NCBI RefSeq assembly: GCF_014647875.1
Contig: NZ_BMQA01000043.1
Location: forward strand, 1 to 63,154
Reading direction: 5' to 3'
Length of the DNA: 63,154 nucleotides
Source of the DNA: Streptomyces brasiliensis
Lineage (GTDB): Bacteria > Actinomycetota > Actinomycetes > Streptomycetales > Streptomycetaceae
Position 1 is the stretch's first letter, and each line of letters starts with the position of its first letter. Positions 26,666-34,671 of this stretch are shown piece by piece. The translations under genes and the position numbers were made by a program. Below the pieces are notes generated by a model. The model was not told the DNA's origin. It made no database searches and saw only the letters and a list, made by a program, of their open reading frames with translations.

Positions 26666-29600
26666 TCACCCTCACCCCGCCGCACCAAGCGCAGCCCCCG
26701 GACGATGCCCCAATGAGCCTGGGGATCATCGGCGACCGGCAGCTGCTGTGCGTCCAGACCTTCGACATCGCCCGGCATCCCTCCACCGCGGTCGGGCTCA
26801 TACCGGGCTGCTTCGTCGCCGTCTCCGGAAAAGGGCCCAGGGATGCGAACGAGTCCGGGAAGACCAGCTGGCTAGCGTCCGTCGCCCTGCTCCTGGGCGA
26901 TCCGGAATGGCGGATGCACAGCAGTGGTCCGGCCACCGTCGCGGATCTGCTCTTCGAGCCGCAGACCGCCGGGGTGGCCGCCCAGGGCTACGCACCGGCG
27001 ACCAGCGGCTACATCGCCGGGCTCTTCGCCGCCCCGGACGACGTCGCCGGAACCGCCTATACCGTATGGATGAAGCTGTCTGCCACTCCGACCTATGTCG
27101 AGGTCCGGCACGCCCCCGGCGTTCACCTGGCCACCGCCCAGGACGACGACGAACGCCACCATCAGTCCGCCGAGATCTACCGCGGACTGCCCTCGGCGTC
27201 CTCACTGGGAGCCACCCAGTACGCGACCGCCCTGTACGGACCCGTCCCCCGCTGCCTGGCCTTCCTGACCTCCCGGGGCAAACGGCGCGGCGGGCCATCG
27301 CTGCTCAAGCTCGACACCGGCCTGTTCACCCCCGCCGGCATCGGCACCGCACTGATCGGGCTCACCGGCCGCGCCTCTCTGCTCGATACCGACGCCTCCC
27401 TGCGCCATGACCTGAGCGAAGCGGAGCACGAGCTGCAGACCAGCCTGACCGAGGACGCCGACAGTCACGCGATCGAGGAACGAGCCCTGCGCGCCGTCAC
27501 CCAGCGCAGCAGCGCACGCGAGGAACTCGCCCGCGCTCAGGACCTGTGGGCCCTCCACTACGCCCGCGGGCTGCTCGACGCTCTTGAGCGTGCCGAGCAG
27601 CTGCAAGCGGCGCTGGACGATCAAGCCGAGACGCTCGCGCGAGCCCGGGACGAGCGTGCGTCAGCCGAAGCCGTTCAGCACGCGCTCGAGGACCCTACCC
27701 GCCTGGAGCACCAGCGCGACGGGGCAGAACTCGCCAAGCAGACCGCCGAGCGGCTGCTGGATCAGGCCCATGACGACGAGTGCCGTGCACGTCACCGGCT
27801 CGCCTCGCACAACCAGGCTCTCCAAGAAGCCGAGGACGCCGCGGCCGGGGCCCGGGGGGATCTCGACGATGCCCGCCATGAGGCACAACGGGCCCATCAG
27901 CGCACGGTCGCCTGCGAGGTCCGCCTGGGCGAGGCCGGCGCGCGGCTTCAATGCGCCCGCGACGACCTCTCCCGGGCCGAAGAAGGACGCTATGGCGCCG
28001 CCGGACGGACGATCAGCACATTGTGCACGGCGGGAATCAGCGCCACGGGCCTGCTCGACGGGCTCGGCCTGCCCCGCGCGGAGCGCTCCGCATGGGAGCC
28101 GCGCCTGGCGCTGTACGGCGACGCCGTGTGCATCAGGTCATCCGACGTCCCCGCCGCCCGCAGAGTCCTGGCCGACCAGCCGGGCGCCGTCCTGATCGCC
28201 GTACCCAACGATACGGACGGACATGGCTGCGACCCCGTGCGGGGCTTCCTGGATGCCCTGGCCACGCGCATGCGCCTGGAACACAACCCGGACACCGCGG
28301 TCGATGACGCCCTCGGCCTGTGTGTGCTGGGCGGGTTCACCGAACCGTTCACCGGCCGGGCCGCCATCGTCGACCGCCTTCGCACCGAGGTGGCAGGGGC
28401 CGAGCAGGACCTCGCCGCAGCGCACCGGCTGTGTGACCAGGCCAGGGAAGCCGAAGCGCAGAGCGACGAACTGGTCCGCCGTCTGGAGGCCATCGCTCTC
28501 GCCGCTCGCCTGCGGTCGCAGCGCCCCGCGCTCGAACGCGAACTCGCCACTCTCCAGCGCAGGACCGCGGGGCGCAAGCAGGCAAGGGACGCTGCCGAGA
28601 GCGCCCTGCAGCAAGCGGTCGTCGCCCACGCGACCCGTGCTCTGCAGCACGTCCAGGCCCAGAGCGTGATCGACAGGGCCCGGTCGGTCGAACGGCAGGC
28701 CGCCGAACAACACGCGGCCCTGGAGAAGCAGTTCGCCGCTCTCGACATCATCTACTGGCAGGAGCACGGCGGCAGCCGCGAAGCCGCCCTGCGCGCCCTG
28801 CGCCGGCCCACGACCTCACCCCCGGTCGTGGGCGGGCAAACCCCGCAACCCGAACGCCGCACCGAGAGCACCCTGCGCCAGCGGGCCGGCCGTCACCTCG
28901 ACCACGCTTTCGAAGCGGTCGGTATCGACACCGAAACCGGTGCAGGCGCGCCGACCACCGCACTCCAGGACGCCGTCCGGCGCCACAGCAATCTCGGTGA
29001 CGACAGTGCCGGCCGCCCGGTCGCCGATGCCACCGCGTTCGAAGCGCCTGCCCGCGCTCTGCAGGACTGGCTCGACCGCTTCGCCGACTCCGACGCCTCG
29101 GCCGCCCAGCGCATCGTCGTCGAGCGCGCCGGGCGCGCCGACCGGATCGCCTTCGGCGAGCAGATGGTCGCCGACCTTCGCGAAAGCCTGCGCACCATGC
29201 AAGGCAGCATCGCCCTGCGGCTCGGACAGGCCTTGGACGACATCGAAGACGCCCTCGCCACGCTGAACCGCGATGCCGGCCTGTACGGTGCCGAACTCCA
29301 CCGCGCGCTCAACCCGCCGCCCTCCCTGCAGGACGTGTGGCGCTGTGAAGTGACACCGTACTGGCGGCGTAGTCCCCACGGTCCCCTGCTGCCCTACGAC
29401 AACGTCACCAACTCGGCGCAGGAGAAGCTGTTCTCCATCCATCTCGTCCTGGCCGCGCTCCTCGCCTCGCCCCATCCACTCGGCCGCGTGCTCATCCTCG
29501 ACGAACTGGGCGATTCCCTCGGCGCGCACCATCGCCAGGAGGTCCTCGGAGCCCTGGCCAGGAGCACGCAGGAACACGGCATCACGGTACTGGGCACCTG

Positions 29601-29775
29601 CCAGGAGTCGCTGCTGGACGACGCCGCCGAACACTGCGGCGAACTCCTCTACTTCACCTATCCCAGCCACACCGAGGCGCTCAACGCCCCCACCCGCATG
29701 TTCGGCTACGACGCCAACGGCGAGCGCGTCGAGCTGACGATGGACACCCTGCTGGCCGGGCGCGCCTGGTGGTGA
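26662..29775 (+). CDS. SMC-operon protein 4: SMC/MukB-like ATPase
   Basis: The 1037-residue protein has the SMC layout: an N-terminal half ATPase with a P-loop at about 58-69 (GPRDANESGKTS), coiled coil about 250-440, a compact hinge-like block about 443-580 (GLLDGLGLPRAERSAWEPRL, AVLIAVPND), a second coiled coil about 580-740, and a C-terminal half ATPase with a signature-like NSAQEKLFSIHL at about 915 and Walker B VLILDELGD at about 943-951. The first P-loop glycine is displaced (D61) and the LSGGE signature is degenerate. Such proteins extrude DNA loops with kleisin and KITE partners, as in MukBEF, MksBEF and Wadjet. The overlaps with three upstream genes imply one complex. Function as plasmid or phage defence is inference. 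Confidence 0.75.
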   Translation: MITLTPPHQAQPPDDAPMSLGIIGDRQLLCVQTFDIARHPSTAVGLIPGCFVAVSGKGPRDANESGKTSWLASVALLLGDPEWRMHSSGPATVADLLFEPQTAGVAAQGYAPATSGYIAGLFAAPDDVAGTAYTVWMKLSATPTYVEVRHAPGVHLATAQDDDERHHQSAEIYRGLPSASSLGATQYATALYGPVPRCLAFLTSRGKRRGGPSLLKLDTGLFTPAGIGTALIGLTGRASLLDTDASLRHDLSEAEHELQTSLTEDADSHAIEERALRAVTQRSSAREELARAQDLWALHYARGLLDALERAEQLQAALDDQAETLARARDERASAEAVQHALEDPTRLEHQRDGAELAKQTAERLLDQAHDDECRARHRLASHNQALQEAEDAAAGARGDLDDARHEAQRAHQRTVACEVRLGEAGARLQCARDDLSRAEEGRYGAAGRTISTLCTAGISATGLLDGLGLPRAERSAWEPRLALYGDAVCIRSSDVPAARRVLADQPGAVLIAVPNDTDGHGCDPVRGFLDALATRMRLEHNPDTAVDDALGLCVLGGFTEPFTGRAAIVDRLRTEVAGAEQDLAAAHRLCDQAREAEAQSDELVRRLEAIALAARLRSQRPALERELATLQRRTAGRKQARDAAESALQQAVVAHATRALQHVQAQSVIDRARSVERQAAEQHAALEKQFAALDIIYWQEHGGSREAALRALRRPTTSPPVVGGQTPQPERRTESTLRQRAGRHLDHAFEAVGIDTETGAGAPTTALQDAVRRHSNLGDDSAGRPVADATAFEAPARALQDWLDRFADSDASAAQRIVVERAGRADRIAFGEQMVADLRESLRTMQGSIALRLGQALDDIEDALATLNRDAGLYGAELHRALNPPPSLQDVWRCEVTPYWRRSPHGPLLPYDNVTNSAQEKLFSIHLVLAALLASPHPLGRVLILDELGDSLGAHHRQEVLGALARSTQEHGITVLGTCQESLLDDAAEHCGELLYFTYPSHTEALNAPTRMFGYDANGERVELTMDTLLAGRAWW

Positions 29776-29835
29776 GCAATGCAGCACCCGCGACCCGAAA
29801 GGCGCCCGGCGAACATCCAGCGCCCACAACGGTGG

Positions 29836-30288
29836 TCAGCGTTGGTATGTGCCCACGAGCGTGCCGCTCGCCAACTCCCGGCCTTTCACAGCACGATGCA
29901 CTGCGGCGGCTGTCGGCCGGCCGTGCAGGGGAAGCGGCTCCGACACGGCCCACAGACGGAAGAAGTAGCGGTGCGCCCCGTGCCCCGGTGGAGGCATCGG
30001 ACCGCCCCAGCCGGTCCGGCCGAAACCGTTGGGCCACTCCTGGCCGCCAGGGGGCGGCTCCCCCTCCGCCGCACCAGTACTCCCCGGATCGATACCGGTG
30101 ACCAGCCAGTGCAGGAACGTCCCGCCGGGGGCGTCAGGGTCCTCGCAGAGCAGGACCAACTCCGACGTACCGTCCGGCACCGCCGACCAGGTCAGGGGTG
30201 GCGAGACGTCATCGCCCTCCCCGCTGTGGCGCCGAGGGATCGCCGCGTGGTCGCCGAACGCCACGCTTCTGAGCTCAATTCCAGTCAT
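29836..30288 (-). CDS. YbhB/YbcL-type PEBP-family protein
   Basis: The 150-residue protein has the phosphatidylethanolamine-binding-protein signatures LCEDPDAPGGTFLHWL and GAHRYFFRLWAV, which form the conserved anion pocket. The ATG is set at MTGIELRS, the usual family N-terminus; the frame extends upstream without similarity. Bacterial members are of uncertain role, proposed as ligand-binding or kinase-inhibitor proteins. It converges on the SMC operon across 60 bp. A distant paralogue lies at 58421-58948. Confidence 0.82.
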   Translation of the reverse strand: MTGIELRSVAFGDHAAIPRRHSGEGDDVSPPLTWSAVPDGTSELVLLCEDPDAPGGTFLHWLVTGIDPGSTGAAEGEPPPGGQEWPNGFGRTGWGGPMPPPGHGAHRYFFRLWAVSEPLPLHGRPTAAAVHRAVKGRELASGTLVGTYQR

Positions 30289-30412
30289 ACGCGCGGCCCT
30301 ACCCGGAACAGCACGGCCGGCACCAGCCCAAGCAGGCCAAACACCCCATTTGGCCGAGTACGCCGACCAGCGCACCGGGAACTCGTAAGAGTGACCTGAT
30401 TCGGAGCACACG

Positions 30413-30946
30413 ATGCCGACGAGAATCCTGCTCGAGGGGCGCCCCGGCTCGGGCAAAACAACCGTTGTCCGCCGCTTGGCCGCCCTTCTGCGCACCCGTA
30501 GGGTTGTCGGCTTCACCACGGAGGAGATCCGGCACGGCGGTACCCGGAGCGGTTTCGCGCTGGAAACGCTTAAGGGCGGTCAGCGAGCCGTGCTCGCCCA
30601 TGTCGACTTCCCGGGTCCACCGCGGGTGGGCCGGTACGGCGTCGATCTTGGTGTCATGGAGCGGCTCGCGCTGCCGCCACTCAGGTCAGCGGCGGCGCGA
30701 GCCGCTCATGGAGATCTCGTGCTGATCGACGAGCTCGGGCGTATGGAGCTGGCGTGCACCGCGTTCCAGGACACAGTCCGGTGCCTGTTCGAGTCCGACA
30801 TCGACATCGTGGCCACAGTCCACGTGCACAGTGACCCGTTCACCGACGCCCTCAAGCAGCGCCCTGACGTCACCCTCGTCCAAGTGACCCTGGCCAGTCG
30901 GGATACCCTCCCCGAGGAACTGGCTGCCCGGCTTGGGGGGCCATGA
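30413..30946 (+). CDS. THEP1-like nucleoside-triphosphatase
   Basis: The 177-residue P-loop protein has Walker A EGRPGSGKTTVV at residues 8-19, the THEP1 segment VGFTTEEIRHGGTRSGFAL at about 32-50 and Walker B DLVLIDELGRMEL at about 99-111. The THEP1 (archaeal/thermophile NTPase) family hydrolyses nucleoside triphosphates and is proposed to act on nucleotides or RNA. The ATG follows a GGAG-poor leader and the gene stands alone, divergent from the PEBP gene across 124 bp. Confidence 0.78.
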   Translation: MPTRILLEGRPGSGKTTVVRRLAALLRTRRVVGFTTEEIRHGGTRSGFALETLKGGQRAVLAHVDFPGPPRVGRYGVDLGVMERLALPPLRSAAARAAHGDLVLIDELGRMELACTAFQDTVRCLFESDIDIVATVHVHSDPFTDALKQRPDVTLVQVTLASRDTLPEELAARLGGP

Positions 30947-31040
30947 CGACCGTCACCTCGGCAGGGCCGTGGCTCCACCAGAGTTGCTCATCGGGCCGGT
31001 CCCACCAGTCGTACCGAAGTTGCGCATCGGGCCGACCGCA

Positions 31041-31358
31041 TCAGTCGTCGGAAGAAGAGCGCTGGGGTGCCCCGAAGTTTCCGGACAGGGACCCAATAGG
31101 GTTGCCCTGAACAGGAAACGAGGAAGCAGAAGTGGCGCCACCCAGCAAGCTGTTGACGAGCCTGGCCCACCATCCGGGAGAGTGAGGGGCTTCCAGTCGG
31201 GTTCGGAACTCAATGTCGAACACCGAGCCGGGCGCCACGCCGTCCGCGGCGGTGAGCCGGTCGCGCAGGAAGACGTAGCCGGGGTGGTCGGCGTCGTTGC
31301 GGACCTGGGCGAGGTAGCCAGCGTGCAGGGAATTCAGCTCGCTGTCGGCGATGATCAT
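31041..31358 (-). CDS. Unknown 105-residue protein, possibly truncated
   Basis: The first 60 residues read like real coding sequence (ADSELNSLHAGYLAQVRNDA, YVFLRDRLTAADGV). The C-terminal part is low complexity. I recognise no family. It overlaps the 5-prime edge of the opposing gene fragment. Confidence 0.3.
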   Translation of the reverse strand: MIIADSELNSLHAGYLAQVRNDADHPGYVFLRDRLTAADGVAPGSVFDIEFRTRLEAPHSPGWWARLVNSLLGGATSASSFPVQGNPIGSLSGNFGAPQRSSSDD

Positions 31359-31630
31359 CGCGCCCCCGGGTCATCGCCCGCGGCCGAGCCCACTGGCAGC
31401 TCGTCAGCCTGTACCCGTTGTGGCGCACGCTCACCGACGCCGTCCCGGACATCCGACTCAACACCCCGCCGACCCGGCTCGCTGACACGACTGATCCCCG
31501 GAGCACCCACGACCGCCTGTACTGGCGCACCATCGAGATCCGCGACGCGATCCTCACCCTCGCCGACCATGCGCCTCCGGAACTGCGCGGCCACGCCTAC
31601 GACCACGCCACCGGGTGCGGCTCGTTCTGA
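31340..31630 (+). pseudogene. MAB_1171c/DUF6545-type protein, C-terminal fragment
   Basis: The frame lacks a start and reads AHWQLVSLYPLWRTLTDAV, then RLADTTDPRSTHDRLYWRTI, the C-terminal pattern of actinobacterial MAB_1171c-like membrane proteins that accompany XRE regulators. Only about the last 90 residues remain, without the membrane helices. Confidence 0.55.
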
Positions 31631-31642
31631 GTGAGGGTGTCG

Positions 31643-32116
31643 TTATGCAGTGAAGGCGAATCTTTCCTGGTCACTGGCTGGGTAGAGACGTTGGTGTTCG
31701 GCGGCGACGTGATATTTCCAGTAGGTGTCGAGGTCGCCGTTGGCGGTGACGGCGCGGAGTTTGAGGACGGCTTCGGCGCCGTCGAGGCCCCAGCGGGCGC
31801 CGCTGATGTCGAGGCGGTCGGTCAGATGCCGCGCGGCTCCCTCGATGATCCCGATAGCGATGGGCCAGCCGGCCTGAAGGGCCTGGTCGTAGCGGAGAAG
31901 CTCGCTCTTGGTGCGCAGGTAGCGGACGCACACATCGGCGCCGTGGCGTTGTTCTGCGGTCAGCTCTGCCTGGTCGGCTTGGGTGTGGAGGGCGTCGGCG
32001 ACTTCGGCGGCATCGCCGTGGAGGATCGCCAGGGCGTGGGTGGCGACCCAGTCCTCGGCGGCCTTGTCGCCCATGGTGTGAAACACCACGCCGAGGACCA
32101 CAGGTATTCCAGGACG
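31643..32116 (-). pseudogene. ISKra4-family transposase, C-terminal fragment
   Basis: The frame holds AIGIIEGAARHLTDRLDISG and AEAVLKLRAVTANGDLDTYW, which are the C-terminal ISKra4 signature. The preceding VLEYLWSSAWCF segment lies in another frame just upstream, so a frameshift at about 32080 is present. The catalytic N-terminal part is absent. Confidence 0.75.
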
Positions 32117-32448
32117 GAATCGGCCTCGCCTACCTGCACGTGGTGGAGACCACGTAGACCAGCCCGCCGCAGGGCCTGGACCACGTCGGCGGCCCCACCG
32201 CACTGTCACGTTCGGCGTTCTCCGGCACGATCATCACCAACGGTGAGTTCACCCGGGAGACCGCCGAGGAGGCCCTCACCGCCGGCAAGGCCGACCTCGT
32301 CGCGTTCGGCCGCCCGTTCATTGCCAACCCGGACCTTCCCGAACGCTTCCGCCTCGGCGCTCCCCTGAACGAAGGCGACCACGACACGTTCTACGGCGGC
32401 GACGAGCGTGGTTACATCGACTACCCCACGCTCTCCGAGGCTTCCTGA
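32116..32448 (+). pseudogene. Old-yellow-enzyme (alkene reductase), C-terminal fragment
   Basis: From the edge of the ISKra4 remnant the frame reads GIGLAYLHVVETT, a TAG stop, then FSGTIITNGEFTRETAEEAL, LVAFGRPFIANPDLPERF and DERGYIDYPTL, the C-terminal part of NADH:flavin oxidoreductases. The in-frame stop and a missing segment show it is dead. Confidence 0.75.
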
Positions 32449-32732
32449 CCCGAAGAAGCGTACGAGAGCACACGCTCCGCGACTGCGCTGCCCCGGGCGG
32501 TTCGACCCGTCGTAGCGCACCCCGCACCGCTGGCGGACCGTGCTCCGGTGGCTCTTGGCCACCCGCTCCGAGCCGTACGCCGGCAGCGTGCTCTCCGGCG
32601 GCTCAACCGCCCAGCATACGAACTCCACCACATGGTCCGGCACGTCGATGGCTGCGGCACAAACACCACCGGGCCGTCTACGGCGACATCGAGTCCATGC
32701 GCAGCCGCCCCGGCGACGCGCTCGTCGAAGGA

Positions 32733-32895
32733 CGTCCGCCAACGGCACCACCGCTCCCACCGCGCCGCCGAACTCGCCGTGGAGCGCGCCCGCTACGAAG
32801 CCGACCGGGCCGAACGCGCCTTCAGCCAGGTCGAACCGGAGAACTGGCTCGTCGCCCGAGACAACCTCGGCTGGGCCTTGCAGCGCACACGGCTG
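32733..32895 (+). pseudogene. Large serine recombinase, internal fragment
   Basis: About 50 residues (RAAELAVERARYEADRAERA and VEPENWLVARD) match the coiled-coil region after the zinc ribbon of large serine recombinases. No catalytic domain is nearby. Confidence 0.55.
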
Positions 32896-32901
32896 TCACA
32901 C

Positions 32902-33033
32902 CTGCAGTCTGCTCACTCGGAGAACGCGCCTTCGCCCGCCTGAAGCAGTGGCGGATCTTCCGCAAGGCCCGGTGCAGCACCAACCGCATCGGCCCCACCG
33001 TCGTCGCCCTTCACGCGATCGAGATCGCCTGGC
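32902..33033 (+). pseudogene. IS5-type transposase, C-terminal fragment
   Basis: The segment GERAFARLKQWRIFRKARCS followed by HAIEI matches the end of DDE_Tnp_4 transposases; only about 40 residues remain. Confidence 0.6.
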
Positions 33034-33307
33034 GCGGCAGCAGCGTCCTTACGATCAGATCCGCCAGCGCGGTCCCCAGGATCTCGACGCTCCAACTCGC
33101 CCGGGAGAAGAAGGAGCGGGCCCGGTCGTGCGGCCAGGCGCGGGCCAGGCCCGCCCCGGTGAGCATCCCGGTCACCGTGCCGGGCCCGGTCTGCGCGACC
33201 AGCCCGGTCACCATCGCAGTGAAGGTCGCGAAGCTCGGCGCGGTGAACACACGCAGTGTCTCCAGCACAGCCAGCAAGGACGCCGGTACCGGCGAACTCG
33301 GAAGCAT
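33030..33307 (-). pseudogene. IS701-like (DDE_5) transposase, N-terminal fragment
   Basis: From an ATG at 33307 the frame reads TLRVFTAPSFATFTAMVTGL, GTVTGMLTGAGLARAWPHDR and FFSRASWS, the N-terminus of actinobacterial IS701/DDE_5 transposases, and ends at the junction with the IS5 fragment after about 90 residues. Confidence 0.6.
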
Positions 33308-33472
33308 TGGCGGGTCCCCTCCCCGGCGCGGTCGCCACACCGCTGATGCTGCCGCCGTCCGGCCTGAAAACAGCCCGAACCAACCGGCCCGTCACCCGCC
33401 GGGGTGATCGTCTGGCGACTCACGCGCCCCGGACGGCTACCGGCGCGCCCGGAACAGCGGACGCCGTTGCAG

Positions 33473-34171
33473 CTATTCGGGGAAGGCGACGGTGTAGTGG
33501 AAGCCGTCGTCGCCGACGGCGTGTCGCAAACTCCGCACGATCGCCTCGGGATCGTCATAGGGGCCGTTGACGTAGAAGGGCTTGCCGTCACGACCGAAGC
33601 GGATCGGGCTGGGGCCGGCAGGCTCACCGAGCACAGCGGCGGCGGCATCGAAGTCCGCCTCGGGAGCGAACCCGAGCTCGCGGGCGTAGTCGGCGGCGCC
33701 GAACACCAGGGCGCGGACAAGCTCGGCGGGAACCTGCACATGCCCCTCGAAGGCGCTGAAGTAGGCGTGCCGGTGCGCAGCCAGCTGACTCGGGGTCATC
33801 GGCTCCGGAGGCAGCGCGTTCTTCACCCCCAGGCACCACACATCCAGCAGGAACCCGGCAACCTGGGCCTTCGCGGAGCGCGCGCTGTCCGCGGCGACGA
33901 GCACGGCGACAAGGCCGCGCACCTCCTCGGCGTCAAAAGCCCCAGGGTCCAGGCCTGTCCACTGCGGCGCACCCTCAAGATCCACACTGCGGCTCCAGCC
34001 GGCGTTCACCCAGCAACGCGGCTCGCCACGACCCGGCGCCGAGACCTGCATGGCGCCGTTGAGCACCCCGACGACATCTCTGACGCCCACCCCCAGCGTC
34101 CTGGCGATCGCCTTCGCCGACCGACCCTGCTGGTCTAGGTGCTGTACCTGCGCTACAAGCCGCTCATCCAT
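33473..34171 (-). CDS. Helix-turn-helix protein of unknown function
   Basis: The 232-residue protein begins with a resolvase-type helix-turn-helix (VQHLDQQGRSAKAIARTLGV) followed by a conserved-looking helical domain (EVRGLVAVLVAADSARSAKA, FLLDVWCLGVKN) and a C-terminal FGRDGKPFYVNGPYDDPEAI region. It is complete with a plausible ATG. The combination resembles conserved actinobacterial hypothetical proteins, but I cannot assign a function. Confidence 0.65.
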   Translation of the reverse strand: MDERLVAQVQHLDQQGRSAKAIARTLGVGVRDVVGVLNGAMQVSAPGRGEPRCWVNAGWSRSVDLEGAPQWTGLDPGAFDAEEVRGLVAVLVAADSARSAKAQVAGFLLDVWCLGVKNALPPEPMTPSQLAAHRHAYFSAFEGHVQVPAELVRALVFGAADYARELGFAPEADFDAAAAVLGEPAGPSPIRFGRDGKPFYVNGPYDDPEAIVRSLRHAVGDDGFHYTVAFPE

Positions 34172-34257
34172 AGTCCCACCCTACGGCCGCCGCCAAGGCC
34201 ACAGGGCCCAAACGCCAGCAGCCCAACCACCCAAGCGACCCTGCGAAAAGGGCGAAA

Positions 34258-34545
34258 CTCGAGAGAGGATCATCGGTAGCATCCGGCGTGAGGCCCTCGA
34301 TCACATCCCCCTTCATGGGCGAGGCCCACGCCCGACAGGTCCTGGCCACCTACAAGAAGCACTACAACGCCCATCGGCCTCATCGGGCCCGCAGTCAGCT
34401 GCCACCCGACTCGGTCCAACACCCGCCACCGTGCACGACTTCGATACGCGCAGACTTCTACGCAGCCGCGTCCTCGGCGGCGTCATCAACGAGTACCGCT
34501 ACGCGACCTGAGTGGCAACGATGACTCTCCGAGCCCCACAGGGTG
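34258..34545 (+). pseudogene. Remnant of an IS3-like element related to the one at 55593-56784
   Basis: Pieces in two frames match the C-terminus of the intact transposase at 55670-56755: IGSIRREALDH, EAHARQVLATYKKHYNAHRP and RSRVLGGVINEYRYA. The 3-prime flank (GATGACTCTCCGAGCCCCACAGG, split as GATGACTCTCC and GAGCCCCACAGG) also matches that element's right end, so this is a decayed second copy of a sister element. Confidence 0.75.
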
Positions 34546-34671
34546 TTGTTGACCAGGGCGTGGGCCGATGGCGGCCGCCGGAGCAGCATCTCGGCCGTGG
34601 AGCGACCGCTCGCCCCGGCCAGCGGGTGCGGGCCGGGGCGATGGTCAGGTGCCGTATGCCGCTGCGAGGCG

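Noticed and set aside
24108..29775. Standard Wadjet (JetABCD) or Lamassu assignment
   Set aside because: No JetD-type nuclease, no Lamassu effector, and the first three proteins did not match the DUF families I know for Jet proteins, so I only call it SMC-like.
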